From contig NZ_CP096563.1 in assembly GCF_023221595.1 (NCBI RefSeq), forward strand, positions 4,521,001-4,585,000: DNA of 64,000 bases, written 5' to 3'. Source of the DNA: Rhodococcus qingshengii JCM 15477. GTDB taxonomy: Bacteria; Actinomycetota; Actinomycetes; Mycobacteriales; Mycobacteriaceae. Below are positions 28,943-37,308 of the stretch, piece after piece (within the stretch, counting starts at the first letter, position 1; each line of letters begins with the position of its first letter). The notes beneath the pieces are model-generated. The model did not search any database, was not told the origin of the DNA, and saw only the letters and a list, made by a program, of their open reading frames with translations. The position numbers and the translations under genes were made by a program.

Positions 28943-30936
28943 CTCGCCAGTTCCACCACCGTCGTCACCGGCCGATCACACACGAATCCCCGACAGATGT
29001 ACGCGGCTTCACCACCGTCGACGAGGGGTCGATCTGCAAGCAGCGGTGAAGAATCCGGGGCACCCCCGACAACCACTGCACCACCCGGCGCAAGCCGGCG
29101 GGCATCGGCCAACAGCGAACCTTCCCCGACGACGGCCACCTGTATCGGACCACGCAACGACGCTTCCGCCACCGCGAGCCAGTGCCCCGCCGACCGAGGC
29201 GCACGCTCGAGCGGCAGCGTGGCCCTCGCCAGCGCGTCCGCCGCGGCCTGGGCGTAACGAGAAGAGCGCTCGGCATCGGTCAACGCCGCTGCGGTCAACA
29301 GAGCCTCCGCGACGCTCGACGCACCGGACGGCGTCGCGCCGTCCAACGGGTCTCGGGGCCGAGTCACGAGCGACTCCGCGAAATCGGCCGTGTCGAACCA
29401 GCTTCCCGGCTCGGCCGGATCAGCGAAGTGGTCGACAGTGACGTCGAGCAACTGCTGCGCCGCATCGAGCCACCGCGCCAATCCCGTTGCCTGGTATAGA
29501 GCCAGGAGGCCGGTGGCCAACATTGCGTAATCCTCGAGCACGCCCGTCGGGGCGCCGACAGCCCCGCCGAGGGAAGCGCGACGCAAGTGACCGTCCACCA
29601 GGTGAAGGTCGAGAAGAGCGCCAGCGCACTCGGCCGCCGCCGCGATCCAGTCGGGTCGGTCCAGGGCAAGTCCCGCTTCCGTCAAGGCCGTGACGGTCAA
29701 CCCGTTCCAGGCCGTCACCACCTTGTCGTCGCGGCCGGGCTGTGGACGCTGAGCCCGGACGGCGCGTAGAGCGTCGGAGACCGTCTGCCAGCGCGACCAG
29801 TCGTCGGGGTCACGGAGCAACTGCAGTACCGACGCACCCTCTTCGAAGGTTCCGGTATCGGTGACCCGGAACAACTCCGAGGCCCACTGCCCGTCCTCCG
29901 CGCCGAGTACCTCGACCAGCTGCGTCGGCGTCCATACGTACGTGAGGCCTTCGACGCCGTCGGTGTCAGCATCGAGAGCCGAAGCGAAGCAACCGTTCTC
30001 GGTCAGCAGATCGGAGAGCAGGAACCTTGCGGTCTCCTCGGTGACGCGAGTGGCGAGGTCCGATCCGGTGCGCCGCGCCCAGTGCGCGTAGAACCGCAGG
30101 AGCAGCGCATTGTCGTAGAGCATCTTCTCGAAGTGCGGAACCACCCACTCGGCATCGACCGAGTACCGCGAGAAACCGCCACCCAACTGGTCGTAGATCC
30201 CGCCACGTGCCATTGCTTCGGCGGTGCGCTCGATGCCGCCGAGGATCTCGCCCGAACCCGTTCGCTCGTACTGTCGGAGCAGCCCCTCCAGTAGTGCCGA
30301 CGGTGGAAACTTCGGTGCCCCACCGAATCCCCCGCGCGGGACGTCCTCGTCGCCGAGGATCGACCGACCCGCCGCGTTCAGCAGCTCGGCGTCGATGGGT
30401 GCTCCGCCGTACGGAATCCCGCCCGACGCGCGCTGAAGTTCCGTGACGATCGACTGTGCCGCGTTGTCGACCTCGTCGCGCCGATTCGTGAAGGTGTCGG
30501 CTATCGCTTCGAGAAGCTGTGTGAACGAAGGCATTCCGCCGCGAGGCGTCGGCGGGTAGTACGTGCCGCAGTAGAACGGTGAACCGTCGGGAGTCAGGAA
30601 ACAGGTCATGGGCCAGCCGCCCTGGCCGGTCATCGCAACCGTCGCATTCATGTAGACGGCGTCGATGTCGGGACGTTCTTCTCGGTCCACCTTCACACAG
30701 ACGAAGTTCGCGTTCATGACGGCCGCGATCTCGTCGTTCTCGAACGACTCGTGCGCCATGACGTGGCACCAGTGGCACGCCGAGTATCCGATCGAGAGGA
30801 GGATCGGCACGTTGCGCTCGCGCGCCCACTCCATCGCTTCTTCGCCCCACTGTTGCCAGTGGACCGGATTGTCGGCGTGCTGACGCAGGTAAGGGCTCGA
30901 GGACCCACCCAGGTTGTTCCGCATCCGTGGGTCCAT
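28909..30936 (-). CDS. DUF255 thioredoxin-like / glycosidase-fold protein (YyaL type)
   Basis: A 675-residue protein of the YyaL/spermatogenesis-associated-20 family. The N-terminal 160 residues form a thioredoxin-like domain with a CHWC active site (SACHWCHVM). The remainder is an (alpha/alpha)6-barrel resembling N-acylglucosamine epimerase/cellobiose epimerase folds. Function is unproven. It is the homologue of Rv1084 and the last gene of the mca operon, which hints at thiol/disulfide chemistry with mycothiol. An ACGAGG site precedes the ATG. The gene ends inside the 3' end of the convergent hemolysin III gene. Confidence 0.88.
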   Translation of the reverse strand: MDPRMRNNLGGSSSPYLRQHADNPVHWQQWGEEAMEWARERNVPILLSIGYSACHWCHVMAHESFENDEIAAVMNANFVCVKVDREERPDIDAVYMNATVAMTGQGGWPMTCFLTPDGSPFYCGTYYPPTPRGGMPSFTQLLEAIADTFTNRRDEVDNAAQSIVTELQRASGGIPYGGAPIDAELLNAAGRSILGDEDVPRGGFGGAPKFPPSALLEGLLRQYERTGSGEILGGIERTAEAMARGGIYDQLGGGFSRYSVDAEWVVPHFEKMLYDNALLLRFYAHWARRTGSDLATRVTEETARFLLSDLLTENGCFASALDADTDGVEGLTYVWTPTQLVEVLGAEDGQWASELFRVTDTGTFEEGASVLQLLRDPDDWSRWQTVSDALRAVRAQRPQPGRDDKVVTAWNGLTVTALTEAGLALDRPDWIAAAAECAGALLDLHLVDGHLRRASLGGAVGAPTGVLEDYAMLATGLLALYQATGLARWLDAAQQLLDVTVDHFADPAEPGSWFDTADFAESLVTRPRDPLDGATPSGASSVAEALLTAAALTDAERSSRYAQAAADALARATLPLERAPRSAGHWLAVAEASLRGPIQVAVVGEGSLLADARRLAPGGAVVVGGAPDSSPLLADRPLVDGGEAAYICRGFVCDRPVTTVVELASQLNTTSHTAM

Positions 30937-30955
30937 CGCCGCTACCTCGTTCGTC

Positions 30956-31270
30956 TCAGGATTCTTGCTTGGGCTTCTTCTCGGTAGAGACGTTGGGTTC
31001 CGCCGGGCTCGGAGCAGTGATAGCTCCCCGGTCGGTGCCTTCGTCTGCCTGCTGATCGAGTTCGGGATGATCCGGTTCGAACGTCTCCGGCAGCTTCTTG
31101 AGCTGGCGGTTCATCGACCGAACCAGGAGGATCACACCGATGAGCAGCGCAAGAATCACCAGCAGGCCGACCGGAGACGACTTTCCGAACTCCGGGCCGG
31201 ATGGGTTACTCGGGGTCTGAGCAAGAAATTGTGTGGTGCCGAGAACTACCTCGGCGGACAGAGCATTCAC
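30956..31270 (-). CDS. Small single-pass membrane protein (Rv1083-like)
   Basis: A 104-residue protein with one membrane helix at about 33-53 ([18 protein letters not shown]), a short N-terminal part and a charged, Pro-rich C-terminal tail. No enzymatic motif is present. The GTG start overlaps the mca stop by four bases (31267-31270), and the DUF255 gene starts 20 bp after its stop. Its fixed place between mca and the DUF255 gene, also seen in mycobacteria, suggests a linked role, but the function is unknown. Confidence 0.82.
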   Translation of the reverse strand: MNALSAEVVLGTTQFLAQTPSNPSGPEFGKSSPVGLLVILALLIGVILLVRSMNRQLKKLPETFEPDHPELDQQADEGTDRGAITAPSPAEPNVSTEKKPKQES

Positions 31271-32145
31271 TTCTGAGCGTCCTCTTCGAGACCTGCGAAC
31301 AGGTCGGTTTCCGGAATGGACGTGGTGACCCGCGTCTTGGCGAGCTCGAATTCCTCGGTGGGCCAGATCTTCTGCTGAATGTCGAGCGGCACAGCGAAGA
31401 ACGAACCGTTGGGATCGATCTGCGTCGCGTGTGCGCGCAGAGCATCGTCACGCTGGGGAAAGTAGTCGCCGCACGTGACCTGAGTGGTCACCCGGACCAT
31501 CATGTCGCCGCGTTCGGTCTTCCACTTCTTGAGCCAGTCCGCCATCGGGAACGGCTCTCCGCGACGCTCGTACTCCTCCTGGAAGAGTTCGAGGCGCTTA
31601 CGGATGAATCCGTGCGAGTAGTAGACCTTCTTGATTTCCCACGGCTGACCGTCCTCGGGGAAGTACTCGGGATCGGCGGCGGCTTCGTAGGCTGCCATCG
31701 TCACCTCGTGGCACCGGATGTGATCCGGGTGCGGGTATCCGCCGTTCTCGTCGTACGTCGTGACGACGTGGGGACGGAACTCGCGAATCACCTTGACCAG
31801 AGCGCGCGTCGACTCTTCGAGCGGAACGAGGGCGAAGCACCCTTCGGGCAGCGGCGGAAGAGGGTCGCCCTCGGGAAGCCCGGAATCGACGAAACCGAGC
31901 CAGCGCTGCTTCACGCCCAGGATGCGAGCGGCCTCGGCCATCTCCTCCTGGCGAACTTCGCTGATTCGATCGCGGACACCGGGAACGTCCATGGCCGGGT
32001 TGAGAATGTCGCCACGCTCACCCCCGGTGAGCGTCAGGACCATCACTTCGTGGCCTTCGGCTGCATAACGGGCGGTGGTGGCCGCACCCTTGCTCGACTC
32101 GTCGTCGGGATGGGCATGGACGGCCATGAGCCGGAATCCGCTCAC
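31267..32145 (-). CDS. mca: Mycothiol S-conjugate amidase
   Basis: A 292-residue zinc amidase of the LmbE/MshB fold. Mca cleaves mycothiol S-conjugates of electrophiles to release mercapturic acids and GlcN-Ins, the actinobacterial detoxification route. The zinc motif AVHAHPDDE is near the N-terminus and the third ligand lies in YPHPDH. The length and the [13 protein letters not shown] segment point to Mca rather than MshB. I start at GTG 32145 ([13 protein letters not shown]), with GAGGTG nine bases upstream. The open frame continues 40 codons through a tandem repeat and is not needed. It heads a three-gene operon. Confidence 0.95.
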   Translation of the reverse strand: MSGFRLMAVHAHPDDESSKGAATTARYAAEGHEVMVLTLTGGERGDILNPAMDVPGVRDRISEVRQEEMAEAARILGVKQRWLGFVDSGLPEGDPLPPLPEGCFALVPLEESTRALVKVIREFRPHVVTTYDENGGYPHPDHIRCHEVTMAAYEAAADPEYFPEDGQPWEIKKVYYSHGFIRKRLELFQEEYERRGEPFPMADWLKKWKTERGDMMVRVTTQVTCGDYFPQRDDALRAHATQIDPNGSFFAVPLDIQQKIWPTEEFELAKTRVTTSIPETDLFAGLEEDAQK

Positions 32146-32163
32146 GTGTTCGTTCACCTCAAC

Positions 32164-32211
32164 TTCACCTGTAGCCGTTGCCGGCAGTTCACCTGTAGCC
32201 GTCACCGGCAG
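32164..32211. repeat. Tandem 24-bp duplication upstream of mca
   Basis: Two adjacent copies of a 24-bp unit beginning TTCACCTGTAGCCGT differ at two bases. They lie 19-66 bp before the mca GTG on its 5' side, in a 279-bp divergent spacer with the DUF4307 gene, so they are in the leader or promoter of the mca operon. Confidence 0.85.
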
Positions 32212-32424
32212 TCTTCGAATCACACGCTGTGCACCGCTCGGATTACTCCGGGCCGTTGCCGTCAAACGTACCGACTGCCGACAAACCTACCGACGGCGCG
32301 ACGGGATACGTCCTCTATAGTTCCACCCGAGAGTTCCTGGCGCAGCCGTGACCCCTTCGGTAATCCGGCGGGACACAGTCAGTTGCTGCACGACACGCGA
32401 ACTCGAGTCTTCGAGAGCAGAGTG

Positions 32425-32850
32425 ATGAGCAAACCGCTTCCCCAAGATCGGTACCCGAGCACAACTCGCACGGGCAGTCCCCGCAAGTGGATGGTGTGGG
32501 CTCTGACCGCTCTCGTCATCGTCGTAGGCGGCGGAATCGCGTACTACGCGTACGGAAAATTTGCGGTCAAGGAAATCGAGACCGAGACCATCTCGTTCGA
32601 CATCGCCAACGACTCCACGGTGAAGATCCGTTTCACCGTCACACGCGACGACTCGTCGCGTGAAGCGATGTGCATCGTGCGCGCACGCTCGAAGGACGGC
32701 TCCGAAACCGGTCGACGTGAGGTCTACGTCCCGTCGTCGGAACATCAGACCCTCGAGTTCAACACCGAGGTCAAGACGTCCCAGCCGCCAGGCATGGCCG
32801 ACGTCTACGGCTGCAGCTTCGACGTTCCGGAGTACCTGACCAAGAGCTGA
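32425..32850 (+). CDS. DUF4307 single-pass membrane protein (Rv1081c-like)
   Basis: A 141-residue protein with one N-terminal membrane segment (about 22-45, WMVWALTALVIVVGGGIAYYA) and an extracytoplasmic beta-rich domain with the DUF4307 pattern (SFDIANDSTVKIRFTVTRDD, then MCIVRARSKDGSE and YGCSF). Function unknown. It is the homologue of Rv1081c, between mca and greA as in M. tuberculosis. The ATG at 32425 is chosen because the short Lys/Arg-containing head precedes the helix directly. An imperfect hairpin follows at about 32868-32900. Confidence 0.85.
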   Translation: MSKPLPQDRYPSTTRTGSPRKWMVWALTALVIVVGGGIAYYAYGKFAVKEIETETISFDIANDSTVKIRFTVTRDDSSREAMCIVRARSKDGSETGRREVYVPSSEHQTLEFNTEVKTSQPPGMADVYGCSFDVPEYLTKS

Positions 32851-32912
32851 CCTCGGGACGCACCCACCCTGCCGGACGTTTGACGCCGGACAGGGCGGGT
32901 AGTCATGCGTGA

Positions 32913-32952
32913 TAGAATAGCCCGATACACGGTTCCGGGTGGAACCGTGTAT
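32913..32952 (+). promoter_or_regulatory. greA promoter and 5'-end hairpin
   Basis: A TAGAAT -10-like box (32913-32918) is followed at the expected start point by a perfect 12-bp stem, 4-base loop hairpin (32925-32952, ATACACGGTTCC and its complement). The leader from there to the greA ATG is about 150 bases. The hairpin at the extreme 5' end may protect the mRNA or take part in leader control. Confidence 0.55.
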
Positions 32953-33077
32953 TGCTGCATTGACGCAAGGTTTGACGGCAAGGTTGCATCCCTGGTGGTG
33001 CTTCTGTGTCGTTGTTCGCTGCTGTTGCAGCGATCGTCGAGGGAGCCCCCGGCTCCGACTACTAGGGAGTGATCGAG

Positions 33078-33572
33078 ATGACCGAGACCCAGGTGACCTG
33101 GCTTACCCAGGAATCACATGACAGGCTCAAGAACGAACTCGACCAGCTCATCGCCAATCGCCCGGTCATCGCCGCCGAGATCAACGAGCGCCGCGAAGAG
33201 GGCGACCTGAAGGAGAATGGCGGCTACCACGCTGCCCGCGAAGAGCAGGGTCAGCAGGAAGCCCGCATTCGCCAGCTCCAGGAGCTGCTGAACAGCGCAA
33301 AGGTCGGCGAGGCCCCCACTCAGTCCGGTGTCGCACTGCCCGGATCCGTAGTCAAGGTCTACTACGACGGCGACGAGAGTGACACCGAGACGTTCCTGAT
33401 CGCTACCCGCGAAGAAGGCGCACGTGACGCCAAGCTCGAGGTCTACTCGCCGAACTCACCGCTGGGCGGCGCGCTGCTCGAAGCCAAGGTCGGCGACACG
33501 CGTGAGTACAACCTGCCCAACGGCAGCACCATGAAGGTCACGCTGCTGAGCGCGGAGCCTTACCACAGCTGA
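33078..33572 (+). CDS. greA: Transcription elongation factor GreA
   Basis: A 164-residue GreA that rescues backtracked RNA polymerase by stimulating transcript cleavage. The N-terminal coiled coil contains the acidic tip pattern [17 protein letters not shown], followed by a C-terminal FKBP-like domain with the conserved P-x-S-P-L-G ([11 protein letters not shown]). ATG 33078 lies nine bases after GGGAG; a GTG three codons upstream is an alternative. The gene has its own promoter, a long leader and a strong terminator. Confidence 0.95.
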   Translation: MTETQVTWLTQESHDRLKNELDQLIANRPVIAAEINERREEGDLKENGGYHAAREEQGQQEARIRQLQELLNSAKVGEAPTQSGVALPGSVVKVYYDGDESDTETFLIATREEGARDAKLEVYSPNSPLGGALLEAKVGDTREYNLPNGSTMKVTLLSAEPYHS

Positions 33573-33598
33573 TCGGCTGTACCAGCTCTGAAAAGAAG

Positions 33599-33628
33599 CG
33601 CCACCCGACTCGGTCGGGTGGCGTTTCT
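33599..33628 (+). terminator. greA intrinsic terminator
   Basis: An 11-bp perfect stem (CGCCACCCGAC with its complement at 33613-33623) closes a 3-base loop and is followed by TTTCTT. It lies 26 bases after the greA stop and upstream of a convergent gene. Confidence 0.9.
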
Positions 33629-33660
33629 TGCTCTGTCGGCGCTCGCTGTTTCCTGCCCAC

Positions 33661-34761
33661 TCACACCACGCGGCGAGCCTTCATGCCGGCGAAGATCGGG
33701 CCGACCTTCACCACGTCGCCGAACGTGGGTGCGTGAAGCATCTGACCGTTGCCGACGTAGATCGCCACGTGGCCGGGGCCGCCTGCCTGCCAGTTGCCGA
33801 ACAACAGGTCACCGGGCTGCGCCTGATCCAGCGGGATCTCGACGCCGACACCCCACTGCGTCTCCGAGGTCCGGGGCAGAGTCACCCCGGTGGCCGCGTG
33901 AATCGCGTACGACGTCAGCCCCGAGCAGTCGAACCCGCCCATCGACGGCCCGTTGATGTTTCCGCCACCCCACACGTACGGCAATCCGAGAAACTTCAGA
34001 CCGGCCTCGACGACGCCGCCCACCGCTGCGGCGAGGTTGTTGTAGTCGAAGGGCGCAAGCATCAGGGCGAACGAGTCCTGCAACGATTTGATCTGGGCGA
34101 CGAACGGAGCGGCGACCGCCTGCTCCGCAGGAACCTCGCCCGACTTGTCTGCCGGAACGCCGCCCGCTTCGCGAACTGCGTCCGGCCCGACGTCGTAGGC
34201 AGCGAGCGCGAGGTCGACGGTATCGCCCTCGACCTCACCGGACTTCTGCCAGGACTGCGCTTGCTTCACGAGATCGCACAACCGGTATCCGGTTGTCATC
34301 ACCGGATCGGCAACGCCCAGGATGTCCATCTTTCCGTCGCCGTCACCGTCCTTGCCGTATGCCGTCCACGCTGCGGTGGTGAAGCGGCCAGGCCCGCGCC
34401 CACCTTCCGGTGAGATGTCGGTATCGGGTCCGTACTTGAATCCGTTCTCGACCGAGTACAGCGAGGCGATCACCGCGGGCGTGATCTCCGAGCACAGAGC
34501 ACCGGCCTTTTTGATCCACGGCGCGAACACTGCCACCGCTCCCACGGGCGCCAATGTCGCTCCCGGAAAGTTGGAGGGTACGGAAGGCACGATTCCCTCA
34601 GGTGTGTCCTGAGTTCGTGCCGGTCCGTTCCAGGCTGCAAGTGAGACTGCAGCATTCGAAGACCCGTTCTTCTCGACTTGTGCGGGCGCTCCGAGAGTTC
34701 CACTCATCACGCCCAGTGCGGTGCCGATCGACACAGCGATCGCCAGGACACCGACTGCCAT
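33661..34761 (-). CDS. Exported cell-wall hydrolase: transglycosylase-like plus NlpC/P60
   Basis: A 366-residue two-domain peptidoglycan enzyme. After a hydrophobic signal/anchor (about 2-25), residues 85-200 form a lysozyme-like transglycosylase domain with the catalytic Glu in YSVENGF and the downstream AALAAYDVG pattern. The C-terminal 120 residues are an NlpC/P60 D,L-endopeptidase with Cys in GGFDCSGLTSYA and His in GPGHVAIYVGNG. It could therefore cut both glycan strands and stem peptides. ATG 34761 is chosen because GGAGG lies five bases upstream; an open frame runs 120 codons further but has no such support. It is divergent from a small exported gene. Confidence 0.9.
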   Translation of the reverse strand: MAVGVLAIAVSIGTALGVMSGTLGAPAQVEKNGSSNAAVSLAAWNGPARTQDTPEGIVPSVPSNFPGATLAPVGAVAVFAPWIKKAGALCSEITPAVIASLYSVENGFKYGPDTDISPEGGRGPGRFTTAAWTAYGKDGDGDGKMDILGVADPVMTTGYRLCDLVKQAQSWQKSGEVEGDTVDLALAAYDVGPDAVREAGGVPADKSGEVPAEQAVAAPFVAQIKSLQDSFALMLAPFDYNNLAAAVGGVVEAGLKFLGLPYVWGGGNINGPSMGGFDCSGLTSYAIHAATGVTLPRTSETQWGVGVEIPLDQAQPGDLLFGNWQAGGPGHVAIYVGNGQMLHAPTFGDVVKVGPIFAGMKARRVV

Positions 34762-34788
34762 CCGAACCTCCGATAAACCTCTGAAAAT

Positions 34789-34800
34789 CCACGTACGTGG
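34789..34800. promoter_or_regulatory. 12-bp palindrome in the divergent spacer
   Basis: CCACGTACGTGG is a perfect palindrome 28 bp before the cell-wall hydrolase ATG, in the 205-bp spacer shared with the divergent exported-protein gene. It could be a regulator site, but 12-bp palindromes can arise by chance. Confidence 0.3.
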
Positions 34801-34966
34801 TCGTACCCGAAACTTGTCGGTGCGAACATCTACTCTTTCGAACATGCATTCGACACGGCTCAGTCTCGCGACTCCTGTAACCAATGTCTCATTTATCTCG
34901 GCGGGCGTTACGCAAATGACTACAGACGCCAAGGCTTTTCTCAGGTTCGGCGTGCAAGCTGAGTCC

Positions 34967-35212
34967 ATGAGCGACGATCGGCCACGACCCGCCCGGGGAC
35001 GCACTACGGTGTATCGACCCGTTCGCCTCGCCCTCGCAGCCACGGCTGTGGCGGGAGCACTCGCAAGCGGCGGACTTTCACTCGTTTCTTCTCCCACTGC
35101 CACGGCACTCGCGCCGGACACGTCGGCTTCTCACACCAAGAATCCCGTAGCGAAGCGGCCCGTCGTGGTCGCCGGATTCGGAACCCCGGACGCCGTCTCC
35201 AACGGTTCGTGA
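34967..35212 (+). CDS. Small exported or membrane-anchored protein coupled to ApbE-like gene
   Basis: An 81-residue protein with an Arg-rich head, a hydrophobic segment at about 20-43 (LALAATAVAGALASGGLSL) ending near an AxA-like site, and a polar tail. It could be secreted or anchored. No FMN-attachment motif is visible. Its stop overlaps the GTG of the ApbE-like gene (GTGA, 35209-35212), a strong sign of coupled translation. The ATG at 34967 is preferred; one at 34917 would lengthen the head. Family not recognised. Confidence 0.6.
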   Translation: MSDDRPRPARGRTTVYRPVRLALAATAVAGALASGGLSLVSSPTATALAPDTSASHTKNPVAKRPVVVAGFGTPDAVSNGS

Positions 35213-36003
35213 GTACTCCGCGCTCGGCCTCCGAGTGGCTCACGTGGGGGGTTCAGGCCCGGGTCGTCGTCACCGACCCTGAAGTCCTTCCCTCCGCGGC
35301 CAGCCTGGTTCGCGGGTACCTCACCGCTGCCGACGCCGCCACCAATCGAGATCGTGCCGACTCCGAGATTCGTACCTATGTCAGCGCCGCGAGCAACGTC
35401 GACGGCGTCGCCGTGACCCCGATGTTCGCGCACTTCCTCGAAGACGCGTTGGCTGTCGCACGACTGACCGACGGCAAACTCACGCCGACGGCCGGGTCGG
35501 CAGACCCTCACTCCTGGTGGAAGATTCGCGTCGAGAACAACCGCGTGTACAGCCCGGACGACGTCGTTCTCGATCTGTCCGCGACGGCCCGCGCCAGTTC
35601 AGCGGACCACTGTGCCGCGTCCACTGCGACTCTTCTCGGGTGTGGCGTGCTGGTCGGCCTCGGCGGGGACATCGCGGTTGCCGGCCCGGCGCCGGAAGAC
35701 GGCTGGCAGATTCAGGTGCAAGACCTGCCCGGCGACCCGACCTGCCAGGTAGCACTTCCGTCCGACTGCGGGATCGCCACGGCCAGCACCGTCAAGCCAC
35801 TGCACCGCGAATCGACGGCGACGCCGATGTGGCGCACGGTGTCGGTGATTGCATCCTCCTGCGCCCAGGCCGCCGCATTCAGTCGGGTTGCGGTCGGCAT
35901 GGGCGGTTCGGCCATCGACTGGCTACATCAACTCGACGTACCCGCCAGGCTGGTCGACCAGGAGTACCGCGTGACGGTTCTGGGCGGCTGGCCTGACGAG
36001 TAA
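35209..36003 (+). CDS. Degenerate ApbE family (FAD:protein FMN transferase-like) protein
   Basis: A 264-residue protein recognisably of the ApbE fold: a D-x-D-L-S-A core (VVLDLSATARASSAD) and VGLGGDIAVAG correspond to the flavin-binding DLGGIAKGYAVD and GGD regions. Key features are altered: KG of the first motif is RA, the HIIDPxTG segment is missing, and the metal-binding Asp/Thr of the C-terminal ADALST motif is AQAAAFS. It also lacks the lipoprotein signal usual in ApbE. A non-catalytic or strongly diverged paralogue is inferred. It is coupled to the preceding exported-protein gene. Confidence 0.7.
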   Translation: MSTPRSASEWLTWGVQARVVVTDPEVLPSAASLVRGYLTAADAATNRDRADSEIRTYVSAASNVDGVAVTPMFAHFLEDALAVARLTDGKLTPTAGSADPHSWWKIRVENNRVYSPDDVVLDLSATARASSADHCAASTATLLGCGVLVGLGGDIAVAGPAPEDGWQIQVQDLPGDPTCQVALPSDCGIATASTVKPLHRESTATPMWRTVSVIASSCAQAAAFSRVAVGMGGSAIDWLHQLDVPARLVDQEYRVTVLGGWPDE

Positions 36004-36009
36004 CTCGCC

Positions 36010-37221
36010 TCAGTTCTGCAGTCGTACTGCGTAACCGGCGCGGTCGAAGGCCGTCAGAAGTTCCGCCTTGTTGTCCGGACCACGCGTCTCGACGGTGAGG
36101 AAGACTTCCACTTCGTCGAGTGCAAGTTCGCCACCGGTACGGGAATGGATGACATCGACCACGCTGGCGCCGTTCGCTCGAACCACTTCGAGCAACGAGA
36201 CCAGTGCGCCCGGCCGATCGTCGATGGTGATGTGAACTCCGAGGAACCGTCCGGCCGCTCGCAGACCGTGCGAGATGACGTGCGTGAGAAGTAGCGGATC
36301 GATGTTGCCGCCGGAAAGCACGGCGCACACCGGCCCTGTCAGTCCCAGCTCCTCCGGAGTACAGGTCATCAAGGCCGCGACGGCCGCGACGCCGGCCGGT
36401 TCGACGATGAGCTTGGCGCGTTCGAGGCACAGCAGGAGCGCTTTGGACAGCGCTTCCTCGCTGACCGTCACCACGGCGTCGACATGGGCGGCAACTTCGG
36501 CGAACGGAACCTCGCCCGGGCAGCCAACGGCGATACCGTCTGCCATCGTGGACATCGACGCCAAGGCGGTCGGCTTCCCGGCTGCCAACGACGCCGGCCA
36601 GGCAGCCGCGGTCTCGGCCTGCACTCCGACGATGCGGACCTGCGGGCGTACAGCTTTGACGGCTGCAGCCACTCCCGCGATCAAACCGCCGCCGCCGGTG
36701 GGAACGAGGATCGTGCCGACCTCAGGCAGTTGCTCGAGGATTTCGAGCCCCACAGTCCCCTGCCCCGCCACGACGTCCTCGTGGTCGAACGGGTGGACCA
36801 GAACTGCTCCGGTTCGGTCCGCGAATTCGCGAGCGGCCACGAGCGCTTCGTCGACAGTCGAACCGTGCAGGTGGACCTGAGCTCCATATGCCTTGGTGGC
36901 CACCAACTTCGGCAGCGGCGCACCCGTCGGCATGAAGACGGTCGACTTGATTCCCAATTCTGTTGCAGACCAGGCAACTCCCTGCGCATGGTTACCGGCA
37001 CTGGCCGCCACCACGCCCGCTGCCCGTTCCTCTGCGGAAAGATTGGCAATGCGGTTGTACGCACCGCGCGGTTTGAAAGAGCCGGTGCGCTGCAGGTTTT
37101 CACATTTCAAGCTCACGGCGAAGCCGGTGGTTTCGGACAACACTCGCGAGGCCACGACCGGGGTGCGTCGCATGACCGGGGCGAGCAGTTGCTGTGCAGC
37201 CTTTATCTGTTCGAGATTCAC
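36010..37221 (-). CDS. ilvA: Threonine ammonia-lyase with ACT domain
   Basis: A 403-residue PLP enzyme that deaminates threonine to 2-oxobutanoate, the first step of isoleucine synthesis or of threonine catabolism. The PLP lysine is K50 in RTGSFKPRGAYNR. The tetraglycine-like PTGGGGLI loop is present. A single C-terminal ACT domain (about 325-403, GVHITIDDRPGALVSLLEVV) suggests amino-acid regulation, as in the shorter, catabolic-type enzyme. The GTG at 37221 has GGAGG five bases upstream. It lies downstream of metB on the same strand, separated by a hairpin. Confidence 0.93.
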   Translation of the reverse strand: MNLEQIKAAQQLLAPVMRRTPVVASRVLSETTGFAVSLKCENLQRTGSFKPRGAYNRIANLSAEERAAGVVAASAGNHAQGVAWSATELGIKSTVFMPTGAPLPKLVATKAYGAQVHLHGSTVDEALVAAREFADRTGAVLVHPFDHEDVVAGQGTVGLEILEQLPEVGTILVPTGGGGLIAGVAAAVKAVRPQVRIVGVQAETAAAWPASLAAGKPTALASMSTMADGIAVGCPGEVPFAEVAAHVDAVVTVSEEALSKALLLCLERAKLIVEPAGVAAVAALMTCTPEELGLTGPVCAVLSGGNIDPLLLTHVISHGLRAAGRFLGVHITIDDRPGALVSLLEVVRANGASVVDVIHSRTGGELALDEVEVFLTVETRGPDNKAELLTAFDRAGYAVRLQN

Positions 37222-37236
37222 GCATGCCTCCAGAAA

Positions 37237-37273
37237 GTGCGCCTCCACACCCTCGTGAGGTGTGAAGGCGCAC
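37237..37273 (-). terminator. Hairpin between metB and ilvA
   Basis: A 15-bp stem with one mismatch (GTGCGCC...GGCGCAC) closes a 7-base loop. On the minus strand only ACTTTCT follows, so it may be a weak terminator of metB. The ilvA ribosome site starts about ten bases later. Confidence 0.6.
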
Positions 37274-37308
37274 TGCAGATTCGAAGTCGAATTACTGTAG
37301 AGCGAAGA

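Noticed and set aside
34762..34966. Possible c-di-AMP (ydaO) riboswitch before the NlpC/P60 gene
   Set aside because: The upstream region is short and lacks the conserved ydaO core segments that I would expect.
36004..36009. Very short gap between the ApbE-like gene and convergent ilvA
   Set aside because: Just tight packing; no terminator was found, but this is common and not noteworthy.
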